This document shows, piece after piece, positions 1 through 11,100 of a stretch of DNA of 64,000 nt (within the stretch, counting starts at the first letter, position 1; each line of letters opens with the position of its first letter). The notes beneath the pieces were generated by a model, which saw nothing but the letters and a program-made list of their open reading frames with translations, searched no databases and was not told the DNA's origin. The DNA comes from Nectonema munidae (Eukaryota > Nematomorpha > Nectonematoida > Nectonematidae). Location of the stretch: positions 1 to 64,000 of the forward strand of contig JAUIRK010000308.1 of the NCBI GenBank assembly GCA_030549495.1. Reading direction: 5' to 3'. Both the position numbers and the translations under genes were made by a program.

Positions 1-58
1 ACTTTCAAAGCCTTCGTATATACTTCTAATACTATTCGTATATAAACTTAAATCTCGC

Positions 59-394
59 TTGTATATATCTTGCTTGAAAAACAGAATATTTTTTGGCCCT
101 CTTTCCTATGAAGTTTCCATTTTCTTCCTACCCAAAGTCAAGTATTGTCTTAACTGCACTCAGTATAATCACTCTACTCATGAATGTAAAAAGGCGATCA
201 AATGTCAGACTTGTTTTTCTAGTGAACATACTTTTGACAAATGCCATATTGATAAACAAACCAAATGTTTCAAGTGTAAAGATAACAATTGCACCAAACA
301 ATTTTATAATCTGGATTGTCTGTCTTTTATTAACATCGTAAATGTAATTAAAAATAGAGAGTATAATAATTATTATACTGTAATGAATGATTGA
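59..394 (+). mobile_element. LINE ORF1, zinc-knuckle C-terminal part
   Basis: A 111-residue frame holds two CX2CX4HX4C knuckles (CLNCTQYNHSTHEC and CQTCFSSEHTFDKC) and the start of a third (CFKC). These are typical of the nucleic-acid-binding ORF1 protein of Jockey/I-type non-LTR retrotransposons. It overlaps ORF2 by 8 bp. The start is uncertain because the frame may extend left of the window. Confidence 0.75.
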
Positions 395-1619
395 TTTGAA
401 GAATCTTAGTAAAGATTCAACTTTTTTGCCTCTTGATTTACATGATACAAACTTTTTTGATAATTTTGAAGCTGAATCATGGGCATCCACACAAAATATT
501 CATCAAAAAGATTTTCTTTCCTGTAACTTTGAAATCTCCTTTAAAAACCTGAAACTGATGCATTTTAATATTCGTAGTCTAAAGTCCAACTTTGATTCCT
601 TTTTCAATTTTATTAGTTCTTCCGAGTTTAAATTTCACTTTATTGTTCTAAGTGAAATATGGCAATTGGGCTCTCAATCTTTTGAACTTCCTGGTTATAA
701 ATTTTATTTTCATGAGAGGAAGAAACGTGGAGGTGGTGTAGGTGTCTTTTTCTTAGCCACTTTTAACTTAATCTCCATCAAAAACCTGTCTTGCTCAAAT
801 AATTTTTTTGATTCCTTATTACTTAGTTTTCAAATGGAAGATAAACTTCTCAACTTGTTGTCTGTATACAGACCTCCTAACACCGATATTTCTATATTCA
901 ACAACTATTTATCAAGTATTTTTAATAAACACTCTTTCTCTAAATTTTCAATTATTTGCGGGGATTTCAACATCAATTTGTTTGATTTTGATAAAAATTC
1001 AGATAACTTGGATTTTATCAATATTTTTCATCAGTTTGGCTTTTTCCCTACCATAACTAAAGGTACTCGTCTTACCTCCTATTCCTGTTCATTAATTGAC
1101 AACATTTTTATAAATTTTAACTTACCATATTACCCTTATAATGTTATCAGTAATATCTCTGACCATTTCCCCAATTGTATTTTCATTGATGATTTCTTTA
1201 AGAATCCAACTAAGTCTTTTTACTCGTTCAAAAAAAGTTTTGGCCTTAAACAGCGCTTATCTTTTATTTCCAGTGTAGCACAAATCAATTTTGAGCCAGT
1301 TTTTGAGGCTAAAAATCCGAATAATGCATACAATATTTTCATCGATCTCTTGAAGAAATCATTCACTCTTAGTTTCCCATTTGTAAAGTTCAAAGTGAAA
1401 AATGACAGTAAACCATGGTATTCCCCATTTCTAAATTCTCTTAGGAAATTGAAAGTCAAATATTATAGGGTAAAGCTTCTCAATCCTAGTCCTTTGAACT
1501 GTGCTAAATATAAAAATGTTTTGAAGCAGTATAAGATTGAAATTTTAAGGGCTAAATCGGCATATTACTATAACTATTTTTCTTCTTGTAAAAAAATACT
1601 ATATGGAACTTTAGTATAA
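387..1619 (+). mobile_element. LINE ORF2, endonuclease part only
   Basis: A 410-residue frame with an APE-type endonuclease: HFNIRSL near residue 55, IVLSEIW, CGDFNIN, LIDNIF and NISDHFPN. A Lys/Tyr-rich linker follows and the frame ends LYGTLV. There is no reverse transcriptase after it; a different repeat begins at about 1629. Loss of the 3' part is unusual for LINEs, which are normally 5'-truncated, so a later deletion or insertion is likely. The long open frame suggests a fairly young copy. Confidence 0.85.
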
Positions 1620-1628
1620 TTTAACTTT

Positions 1629-1950
1629 AATAAAATTCTGTAATTAAAGAATCGAAAAATATTCTTTAAAAAATCAAAAAATATCAAATTTTCTGTTCAT
1701 ATTTTGCTACCTCATATGATGTTACAAAAGTTATTATCTATACTTTGCAATTTGCACGATTTTAAATATTATATTTGTCAAATAATCAAAATAAAATTCT
1801 GTAATCAAAGAATCGAAAAATATTCTTTAAAAAATCAAAAAATATCAAACTTTCTGTTCATATTTTGCTACCTCATACGATGTTACAAAAGTTATTACCT
1901 ATACTTTGCAATTTGCACGATTTTAAATATTATATTTGTCGAATAATCAA
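1629..1950 (+). repeat. Two tandem 161-bp units
   Basis: The unit starting AATAAAATTCTGTAAT at 1629 recurs at 1790. A third copy of this sequence lies at about 23030-23200, and part of it (CTGTTCATATTTTGCT) occurs in the right end of the piggyBac-bearing element at 12375-12400. It looks like subterminal sequence of that family. Confidence 0.8.
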
Positions 1951-2000
1951 AGAATCGAAAAATGTTCAAATCAAAAAATATTTATTCTTTTTAAATATAT

Positions 2001-2104
2001 CGTTGGCTCCCCTTACTTTTAAAATTGAAAGATAAACCTAGTCTTTAATAATTAATTTTTATCAAATTATGCACATACGTAACTAAAAGTAAGGGGAGCC
2101 AACT
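2001..2104. mobile_element. Small MITE with CGTTGGCTCCCCTTACTTTT ends
   Basis: The left end CGTTGGCTCCCCTTACTTTT and the right end AAAAGTAAGGGGAGCCAAC are inverted copies, with TA-rich flanks. It is about 104 bp with an AT-rich core and no coding capacity. A second copy lies at 23234-23329. The superfamily is not clear. Confidence 0.8.
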
Positions 2105-2601
2105 ATATATTACGTAAAGTTACTTTACGCCCCCCAGCACTTGAGCGAACAAATTTAGCCCAGCACTAATAGGGTTAAGTCTTTTCGCACGCTTTACCTC
2201 AAACTGTATGATTTTTCACCACACCTCCTCTCTGCTACTCATCACGTCTCTGTATAAAGAAGAAAATAAGGGACACCGTTTATGACTTATAAGTGTATAA
2301 AACATGCTTTATCTGTCAGATCACCAAATTATACTATTTATCATCACAAATCTGAATTGTATATTCACCCGTTTTTTGTAGTTCAAGTTTATAAAACCAG
2401 CCTTTTTGCATTTTATCCCGTACATAAAAAACTTAACTAAATCTGTCACCAAGTAAAGTTTTTGAAGATTTACAGAATTTTTGGTTAAACAATTTTAATG
2501 ATCTCGTTATATTATGCGTTGATTAAATTTATTATAATTATTTTATCAAGGTTAAACTTGATCAAAAATAGTTGAATATTAAGTTATAAAATTTAATTTA
2601 A

Positions 2602-2757
2602 ATGCTACCAGATTTGAGCGAATTCGTAACATCTCCTACTACACAAAATGGCATAATTAAAGCCATTGCAAATACTTTGAGAGCTCATATAAAAGAAGAA
2701 ATAAAATCTACAAATTTGGTTTCAATAATTTTAGATGAGTCTTCCGACATCGTGTGA
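2602..2757 (+). mobile_element. hAT transposase fragment
   Basis: A 51-residue frame reads LRAHIKEEIKST then LVSIILDESSDIV. This matches the start of the hAT RNase H-like core, where the first catalytic Asp lies in the DES(S/T)D motif. Nothing else of the element is visible nearby; it is cut off by a Tigger remnant. Confidence 0.6.
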
Positions 2758-2764
2758 TTGTTGT

Positions 2765-3350
2765 TTACTTACAAATAAAAATCTCAATTTTTTTTCAAGC
2801 ACACCTTTGTTTGAGTTTCACCAAATGGATCAAAAGGAGTACATTTTGCTGCATCACAAGATATAGTATCAGTTTTTGACGAAACTCTCGAAGGCGACAA
2901 TAATGATAAAGAATTGCAAGAGCCGAATAGAGAGAGTGATGATGATGAAGTTTCGAACGAACCAAAAAATAGAAAATTTTTCAGAAGCGCTTTGTGTTGC
3001 CAGAAAGTTACAAGACTTTTGTTTGAAGGAAGGAATCACTGAAATCTTTCGTACTTTGGTAAATGTAGAATATGAACTAGAAAAAAAAACAAGCAAAGTG
3101 ACTTTAAAACAAAAAAAATCTGTTTTTTTCAACCAAAAAACCGTTAGATTTTAAAATATTTATTTTTTGTTTTTAATAAAGCTCATGTAATTTAAATTTT
3201 AGCTCATGTTTTATATATGTAATACATGGTAATTTTTGCTTTTAAATTGGTCAAAAAATGAAAACCTTGAAAATAAGGACACCTCGCTAATGTGGTAAAA
3301 ATCTTTTCAGTCCCAAGAGTGTCCGCATTATCAAGGTTTTACATTAGTAC
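2765..3350 (+). mobile_element. Tigger/pogo 3' end remnant
   Basis: The frame at 2876-3154 encodes FSEALCVARKLQDFCLKEG and resembles the C-terminal region of the Tigger at 26347-28276 (FSEAIDITKKLQFFCLSKG). After it come GGACACCTCGCTAAT and ATCAAGGTTTTAC, the same end signature as that Tigger. The catalytic core is missing. Confidence 0.7.
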
Positions 3351-3614
3351 TTTAAAAAATTTCTAAATCCCTCAAGATGAAATTTTTTTTTAATTAAAAT
3401 TTTTTTTATATATTAATGCTTATTATGTTCTCAAAGGCTCTAAAAATCAATTAGAAAATGAAAATTCCAAAAATCATTTTATATTTAAATGTTCCCTAAA
3501 ACTCTAAAAATAAAATTTTAAAAAACTTTCGAAATAGTACTGAAAAAAATAGAAAAATTTCTAAATCCTACAAGATGAAAATATTTTTCTTTAAAAAGTC
3601 ATGCTTTTCCTTAT

Positions 3615-4468
3615 TTGGGTAAAGATGAATCTAGAACCAAAAAATCACTTGCTTTGCATGTTTGTCTAGAAACTGCAAAAAGCTTCATGAAGCGAAAAAC
3701 AAGAATTGTTGGAACTATAGGGAAAAATCGTTGTGAGATATTTAATTATGATCTCATGAAAAACAAAGCAGAAGCTTATATAAATGACTCTAACTGTAGC
3801 CTAACAATCTATAAAGGTAAAAAAACAAAAAATGATTGCATTTTAAGTTCAATGCATAAAGTTGTTAAAATTGATCAAACACACACACAAAAACTACCAG
3901 ATACAATTAGTTTTTACAATAATAATAAATACGGTGTTGACATGATGGACCAGATGGCAAGGCATAATACAAGCAAAACAAGTACAAGAAGATGGTCTTT
4001 AGCATGTTTTTTCAATTTACTGGACTTGTGTGGGCTAAATTCGTATATACTTTACAAAGCGACTACAAATCATAACATTTCAAGGAGAAATTTTTTGAAA
4101 GCTTTGATAAAAGAGCTTTGTTCCACTAAAGCAAATGAAAGCTGTTGCTTGTTCAGTGATAGCAAAAATGAAGATAACAAAAAGAGGCGTTTATGTAAAG
4201 CAAAAGAATGTAAAAACAAAACAAGTAATATGTGTAATTCTTACAAAGCTTTTGTTTGTGGAAAACACACCGCAGCTAAAAAACAAATTGTCGTTTGTCA
4301 TAACTGCAAAAATGAATATTTCATGTAACCTTTTTATACTTTTCTAATTTGATGACTTTTTAATGTTTTTTCTGAAGTTTATAGAAAAAATTAATATTAT
4401 TGAAAATGGTTAAACATGACCATTTCGTCTTTGAAGGTAGTAAAAATTTCCCGTTTTTCTAGTGTTAA
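3615..4468 (+). mobile_element. piggyBac-like transposase, C-terminal half
   Basis: The 237-residue frame (3615-4328) carries RIVGTIGKNR, SLTIYKGKK, FYNNNKYGVDMMDQMARHN, TSTRRWSLACFFNLLDLCG and a Cys-rich C-terminal finger (CKAKECKNKTSNMC ... VVCHNC). These are signature blocks of the piggyBac DDD transposase C-terminal half. The first catalytic Asp block is absent. The likely right end is TTTTTCTAGTG followed by TTAA at 4465-4468. Confidence 0.85.
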
Positions 4469-4964
4469 AGGAAATCCCTTCGAAGTTTGCCAAGCTATCG
4501 ATATATTAAATTATATAATGAGGTATACAGATTTGAGATATTTATTAGCGTTGTATTTAAGAAAAAAAGTTTTATAAAAAATAAAAATAAAAAAAATGAC
4601 ATAAGAAAAAGCAACACACCAACCACACATGTTTTCTTTGTTAGTTCAGATTGAAGAATATTCTTTAGAACACATGAAATCAAAAACAGAATCTCTTAGA
4701 AAATGGAATATAAACTCCATTGAGAGTTAATACAAGTATAATTTTAGGAAAAGTGATAGATAAGAAAGAACAATTTATAGAATGTATGTGTATGTCTGTG
4801 TACACAAACGTGAAAGGCATATAAATACTGTTTAATGGTAATTGATTAGATATATATATGTAAGACTATCATACTGCAAAATGGAATTAAAAATTTATCA
4901 TACACATGATGCATATATTTACGAATATAAAAAAATATAATCAAAAACACATGTTTGACAAGTC

Positions 4965-5178
4965 TTATTCTTTCAAGTGCTTAGGAATTGTAGAAGTTGA
5001 CTTAGAAGAAGGTTTAAGAAGCGCAGCGGAAGAAGATGAACAAATTGCGTTAGCGAGGGAGGTAGGGACGGCATTTGACGAAAGAGATATCTTACTCGCG
5101 TAGCTTGGAGGAAGAGGATTATTGAGATTGCTTCCAAAAGACTTTTCGATTTTTGCTGAAGATACAAAAGGGGAAAGA
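4965..5178 (-). CDS. ROCK: ROCK exon O, terminal Ser/Pro-rich tail
   Basis: Residues 1093-1163 and a TAA stop. It encodes LSPFVSSAKIEKSFG, then a Ala/Ser/Pro-rich tail ending STIPKHLKE. A strong polypyrimidine acceptor ending GATATTTCAG precedes it, and the one-base phase matches exon N exactly. The base composition is richer than its surroundings, as in the other exons. No homology could be checked for the tail, so it rests on splice signals, phase and composition. A minus-strand ATTAAA at 4831-4836 could be the poly(A) signal. Confidence 0.72.
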
Positions 5179-8100
5179 CTGAAATATCAAAGGAAATTAA
5201 AAGGAAATGTGAAAACTTAATAATAATCCATTGTTTCAATATCCACACAATAAGTAAGCAATGTTTATAACAGTGTCTCCTCCTTGTAGTATTTTTGAGC
5301 AAACACATGTTGATGATCCACTAGATTTTCTAAATTCTTCTGTCACAGTGATTCTATTTCTCTTTCTGTCTGTTTTTCTCTTCCGCTTTCTCTTTCTCTG
5401 CTAAAACTCAATCACTCAAGCTCTCTTATCTCATTCAAGTTATGTTCTCTCATTCAAGCTTTCTTCTTTCACTCAAGCTCTCTTCTCTTGTTTAAGCTTT
5501 CCTATCTCATTCAGCTCTCTTCTCTCTAATTTGTATTTAGAGTTAAATTAAAAATAATTCTATTTTATCTCATTATAAACTAGTTTTTAGCGGAAATTTT
5601 TGGTAAAAATTTAGTTCCATCAATACACCAAACATTTAAAAAAAAATGAAAATTTGTGTTTTTAAATAAGAAAAAAATAGTTTTCAATCGTTATAATTTT
5701 ATATCAATGAATATTGTCAGACTCGTGTTAAAAAAATTTTCCAACAAAGATCACTTTTCATCTTTATCAGTACGTTTGTTACATTTTGTAACATTTGAAA
5801 AATTTCAATAGCTATTTGGGAATGAATATTTTGACTAGCTATTCAGTTTAAAAGCAAAAATACTCTTTGTTTAATATTTGAGCAGAGATAATTTTTATAA
5901 TGTTCGATTGTTAAATTTTGTAAGTAACACTGTACTTAATTAATTAAATCATTTTTTTTTAAATTTGTTGATTATTATAATAAAAATATAATATCGAAAC
6001 AAAATGTTTCAGTTGTTTTAGCTTTTGCTGCTTATAAAAACTTGAAAATATCAAATAAACTATCCCATTTTTTATGCCTCCTATTATTTTGAAATTATTA
6101 TGAGAACAGAAAGTTTCATTTTAAAATGGTGAAAATTGCTTTATTAGTTTATTTTGTCTCCTTTCTCTCTTATTAATTATGTAGCAAATTTTTCAATTTT
6201 GAATAAAAGGTAGGGTAAAGGTTCAGTGGGTGTGTTTTCATCGACAAGGCACTGATGTACCGGTTATGACAAACTATGAACAAATTGGTATGGATGAGGA
6301 ATCGAATCCAGAGGCTTCCGTACTGAGTCCATCATCTCAACCCATAGAGTATGCTGTAGGGCAGCGTTTTTCAAACTTTTTTTATTGCAACCCATAGCAA
6401 GAAGCACAGTTTGCATCGCGACCCATAATACTTAGGTGTAATAAGACAAATTCTGATCACTAGGCTTTTTATTCAGCATCGACAATTTATATGTATTTCT
6501 TTATGATGTGCACATCGCTTTATTTATTTGTATGAATAAAATATCAATACTTTTATATTTTCTTCACTTTGCTCATACTTCATGTCCTTTCTTTTTTGTC
6601 ACGACCCATTTTATTTTTGACACGATCCATTGAAGGGTCGGGACCCACACTTTGAAAAACGCTGCTGTAGGGGATACGTCAAATACGTTTAAAGAAACTT
6701 AAATTATTCTGTAAAAATTTGTAGTTTTTGTTGAAGCTCTATAACTTTTTCAGAAAGACTTTTTTTCCTTAAAAGTTATTATAAAAGGGAAATCATTGCA
6801 AAATGTTAAAAGCTGAATGTGCGCATCTATTTGAAGTGAGAAAGAAGGAGCTATATATAAGTCCCCATTCATTGTTGATATTAAGCATAATAGGACGGTG
6901 GTTAAAGTTTACATTAAGCTTAATTAAGAATGAAATAGAATAGACAAGAGAGGAGTAGAAATTCAGAAAAATTTTTTGTCTTTTTTAGGAAGGACGCTTG
7001 AAAGTCCGCCCTTCCTCCAATAATTTCAAGGATGTGCGGCACTGAATCAATCACATTTTTTTTCATATAAATATCGCAGGGTGTCTAGTAGACTCTTTTC
7101 CTTCATTCAGACTACATTCACTCATATAAAACTCTCCACCATTCAGTTATTTGTTTTCAGTTGTTTTCTCTATCAATCAAATATCCCTTCATCAATTCAT
7201 GTAGTGTGATTGATAAACTACTTCATTTTCAAATGAAAAGCCTATTTGCCCCCCCCCCCCCAACAATTTTGGATTTTTTAACTAGTGTATATGCGATATG
7301 CAAATTTAATTAAAATATTTTCGCTGGAAGTATAGTATTTAAATTCACCAATTTTGTAAAAAAATATAAAGTAGTCTTATAAATTAGGTATGCGCTGAAT
7401 ACACTCTATTTTAAAGGATTGCTTGAATATTTGGTCTCCCGTGGTATTTCCAGAGCAGTAATTTTAAAAATCGCAAAAAAATCCCCCCCCCCCCCTCTCA
7501 ATAATTTTAAGGATGCGCCCCTTGTTTAAATCACTTTGATTCATGTGCATTCTACACTATAAATTATAACGCATCATTTAAAAATTGACTGTAAGGTGAA
7601 AATAAAAATTAAGAATGAATCAACTCACTTGGAAGGATACTTAGTTTGAATAAAATCTGAGCAGCCAATGAGAGAAGAGGATCTAACTGGTGTTGGAGTT
7701 TCATCAGTCTTAAGTGAGTGAAAGCTATCAGCCGGATTTTGATTGGCGATAGATGCTTGACTGACACAAGTAGAAAGAGTAAAGTTTGGGGCGATCGATC
7801 TTCTTTGCATTTGGATGATATTGTTGTGATTACCTCCGCTATAAGCATTATTCGAAAGACTTGAAGATGATGATGATGGATAGGAAGAACCATTTTTCAT
7901 CACCGAAAGGTTGGTGTGCTGTTGTTGCTGGAATCGGCATTTTTGAACTCTTATGAGAATTTGAGAAATCCAAAAGGACCTTCGTTCACAACTTTCGGCC
8001 ATTAAAATTAACTCTTTCGATTGTTTAGGAATATTAGTGACTGCAAAAATGAGCAATTTAAATAATTATAACAAATAATAGACACCAAATGGAAAATTGG

Positions 8101-11100
8101 ACTCCCAGAGACATTACTCACAATTAGAAGCATGACTAAATGTAATTTATCTATATTATATATTTACATAATCGTGATACCTTTGCAAGATGTGATGATT
8201 TGTCCGGATTCAACATGATTTTTATGAACTTTGATGTGGCAGAGGGAGCACTCGAAGGCGGCATGCGGCTTAAACATATGTGAGAGAGACTTGGTGCAGA
8301 AGTCACACGTGACCGAGGTGTAGAAGAAGACGGACTGGAAGTTATGGCCGAAGTGATTGAAGTTGGTTCGCGAGGCGGAAGAAAACACTGTGGATGCAGG
8401 AGTTGATTGAGGAGAGACGCTTGCAAGCAGGCAGAGATCATGTGCCTAAATCGTAAGAAGGAAATTTCTTCAAAACGCGTATCACATATTTGAAAATGCG
8501 GTGTACTTATGAATTGTAAGAAGTGACTAAATGCTACAAAAAAAGGATTTCAAATGAATAGAATGTCAATAACACATTATTTAGCCAAAACTAGAATAGC
8601 AATAAAGAAAAGGTTGATCGATGGTATTTCAAAATCTAATACATTGCATCCAAATGTGACATACTTAATAAAACACAACCATTTTTCACAACCCTGTCGG
8701 GCAGTTCTAAGTATTAATACCAGGACTTCGGAGCCTTCTCAAAATTGCTTAACTCCAGCCCCGGAGCATAGAATTTAATACCCATGTCGAATTATGATAT
8801 GTAAACATCAAATCAGTGGAATAAACGTACCATTATTATTATTATTATTTGATTGACCAAACCACACAATGTTTCGTTTTCAAAATTATATATTTATATA
8901 TCTCATAACATGTACGGTTGAACGCGGGTAGACAACTTGCGTGTTATCTCCAACCCGTATATCACGATGATTCTTCTCCAACCTGTATTCTACGATGATT
9001 CTTCTCCAAACTATATACTACAATGATTCATCTCCAACCTGTATACTACGATGATTCATCTCCAACCTGTATACTACGATGGTTTCTATTCCATGTACAA
9101 ATAACTAGGGAGACAATGTTCAACTTTCTGTTTACATTTATCACACTTTCTAGAAGTTCTGCTTCTTTTAGAAAAACATAAGGAACAAGATGCTCTTTTG
9201 GAGGTCGTTGGTTCTGATTCGTTGCGGTCTTCAAAGCCATGGTATGAAAGAATATACTTAATGTCTAAAGGTGATTCGGAAGCATTGCTCTTGCCTTTAT
9301 TTACTCTTCAGCTAAACAGAACGCTAGTTTCTTTACTTTCAGTGCTTTTTGTGCTAGGGAAGTCTTCGGGTGAGTTGAATTTTGCAATAATCCAAGAATT
9401 CAAAACACTCATGTAAAGTAAAGATATATGGCTTATAAGATCTGTAAACTTTCAACAACTTATTAGCTACGCCAACCCCCTTTATTTTCCTTGTAGCAGA
9501 GTAAGCTTTCAGGCTTGGATAAAACACCGCTAGTTTTAATATTTTTGTGCTGCGAAGATAATATGTAAAGCACTTTAAAATTTCGCTTTGCACATCTTTT
9601 TGGGATGTATGCAGATAATGAAACAAAGTTGGAATAAATTGTACGGCTTTCATATTCAGCTAACTTGAGTTGTTTGAGATAAGGGGGACGAAACAAATAA
9701 GGAACGAACCTTTTGTTTGACATGACTGTCCCACATAGCGACAGATTTCTTTCACTACACCAAACTGCAAGAGTGTGGCTTGTAAAAAACCTGTCTGTAT
9801 AGACTCCACATCCTGCTGGGATATCACTATTTTCAATTAGACGCCTTGAAATGTTTATCCCAGAAAAGTATGTTGAATCTTCAAGTCCGCTGACATATAT
9901 TTCAGGTTTCAAGCAATAGTAAAACTCGGAATCATTGAGATAGTAGAGTTTTATCCCGTAATGCCGGGATTTTTTGGAGTGATACACTTTCCGAGGGCAT
10001 CTTCCCCTGAAAGATACTGACTGTTCATCTATTGCAATAGCAGAGTGTGGAGTCGAAAAAAGAGAAAAAATATTATAAGTGATCGATCATGCACTTTTCT
10101 TATAGGGCTTATTTTGTCATTTAGGTTCCTCTCTTCTTTTTTATCAACACGTAAAAAATATGTATAAGCTTGAACATGCCACGTCCCAGGCATGCACGTA
10201 AAAAAGGTGTAGGGTTAGAAGAAGAAAATAGATCGCAAACTTTCATTTTTGGTGTCCATCTTACCCTATGATAAGTAGGAGCCAAAATACGCAAGAAGAT
10301 GGGCAAGCGTATATTTATTGTAGCAATGGTACAATTGCAAATATTTAGGACGCATCATCCTAAAAAAATAAACTAAGAATAAATGTAAAACAACTTTTAC
10401 CCATAATTCAAATCCATTTTATTCTTCAACATTGAGTAGATATAACTAATCAACTCCACATCAAAAACATCTCTCATGTTTTTCGCAACACTTTAGGTCC
10501 AGGAGGCCTATTATAAACATTTCTAATATTGAATCTTTCTCTCCTGGCCGTATCACTGAGCCTAGGTTCCCATCTGTCAGGTCAGAAGCAGTCACGTTCT
10601 CGTCAATTTCACAGGAAAAAATTGAAGATGAAAAAGTAGAAGATTCTTGGCTTGAAGAACTTTCTTCAGAAATTTCAGAAAAATCGGATGAAGGCATAGT
10701 TGAGGAAAAACTCACAACTTATGGAGATGATATTCAACACGTTTACAAATAGAAAGAATTATGTTTGTGATAAATCAGTATTTGTGACGTATCAAAGAAA
10801 AAAACGTTGATGTGTTTCGTATCTATCTCACACACAACTTGTGCTCCAATCAAATATACAATATTATCAAATACAATCAATAAATTGTGGTAATCGGTGA
10901 AACACAACTAATGGTTCGCATGCAAGCGTTGACAATAATAAATCTATATAGCTGATGTTGCAGTGTTGAGATCTGAATGACGCATTTGTATTAATAACTC
11001 ACATAGAATAAATTGTGGGTAGGTTGCACAACAGATGATGCGCAAGCAAACGCTCACAAGTTTATCTCTTTAGCTGATGTTGCAGTGATGTCCCGGATAT

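Noticed and set aside
128-490. 120-residue minus frame opposite the LINE
   Set aside because: Antisense shadow of the LINE ORF1 and ORF2, whose zinc knuckles and endonuclease motifs are clear.
4906-5103. Plus-strand acidic frame (EVDLEEGLRSAAEEDEQ)
   Set aside because: Antisense to ROCK exon O; the minus frame has an acceptor, matching phase and a stop.
7625-7893. Minus frame with His/Leu-rich peptide overlapping exon N
   Set aside because: Out-of-frame shadow of ROCK exon N, which has homology and phase support.
7629-8445. Citron or MRCK kinase as the identity of the host gene
   Set aside because: The C1 finger lies within the PH domain, the QAVNKL-EIMNRK-type Rho-binding segment is present, and there is no CNH domain.
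8947-9086. CRISPR-like array
   Set aside because: Directly adjoining 28-bp units without spacers, in a eukaryotic transposon end; it is a minisatellite.
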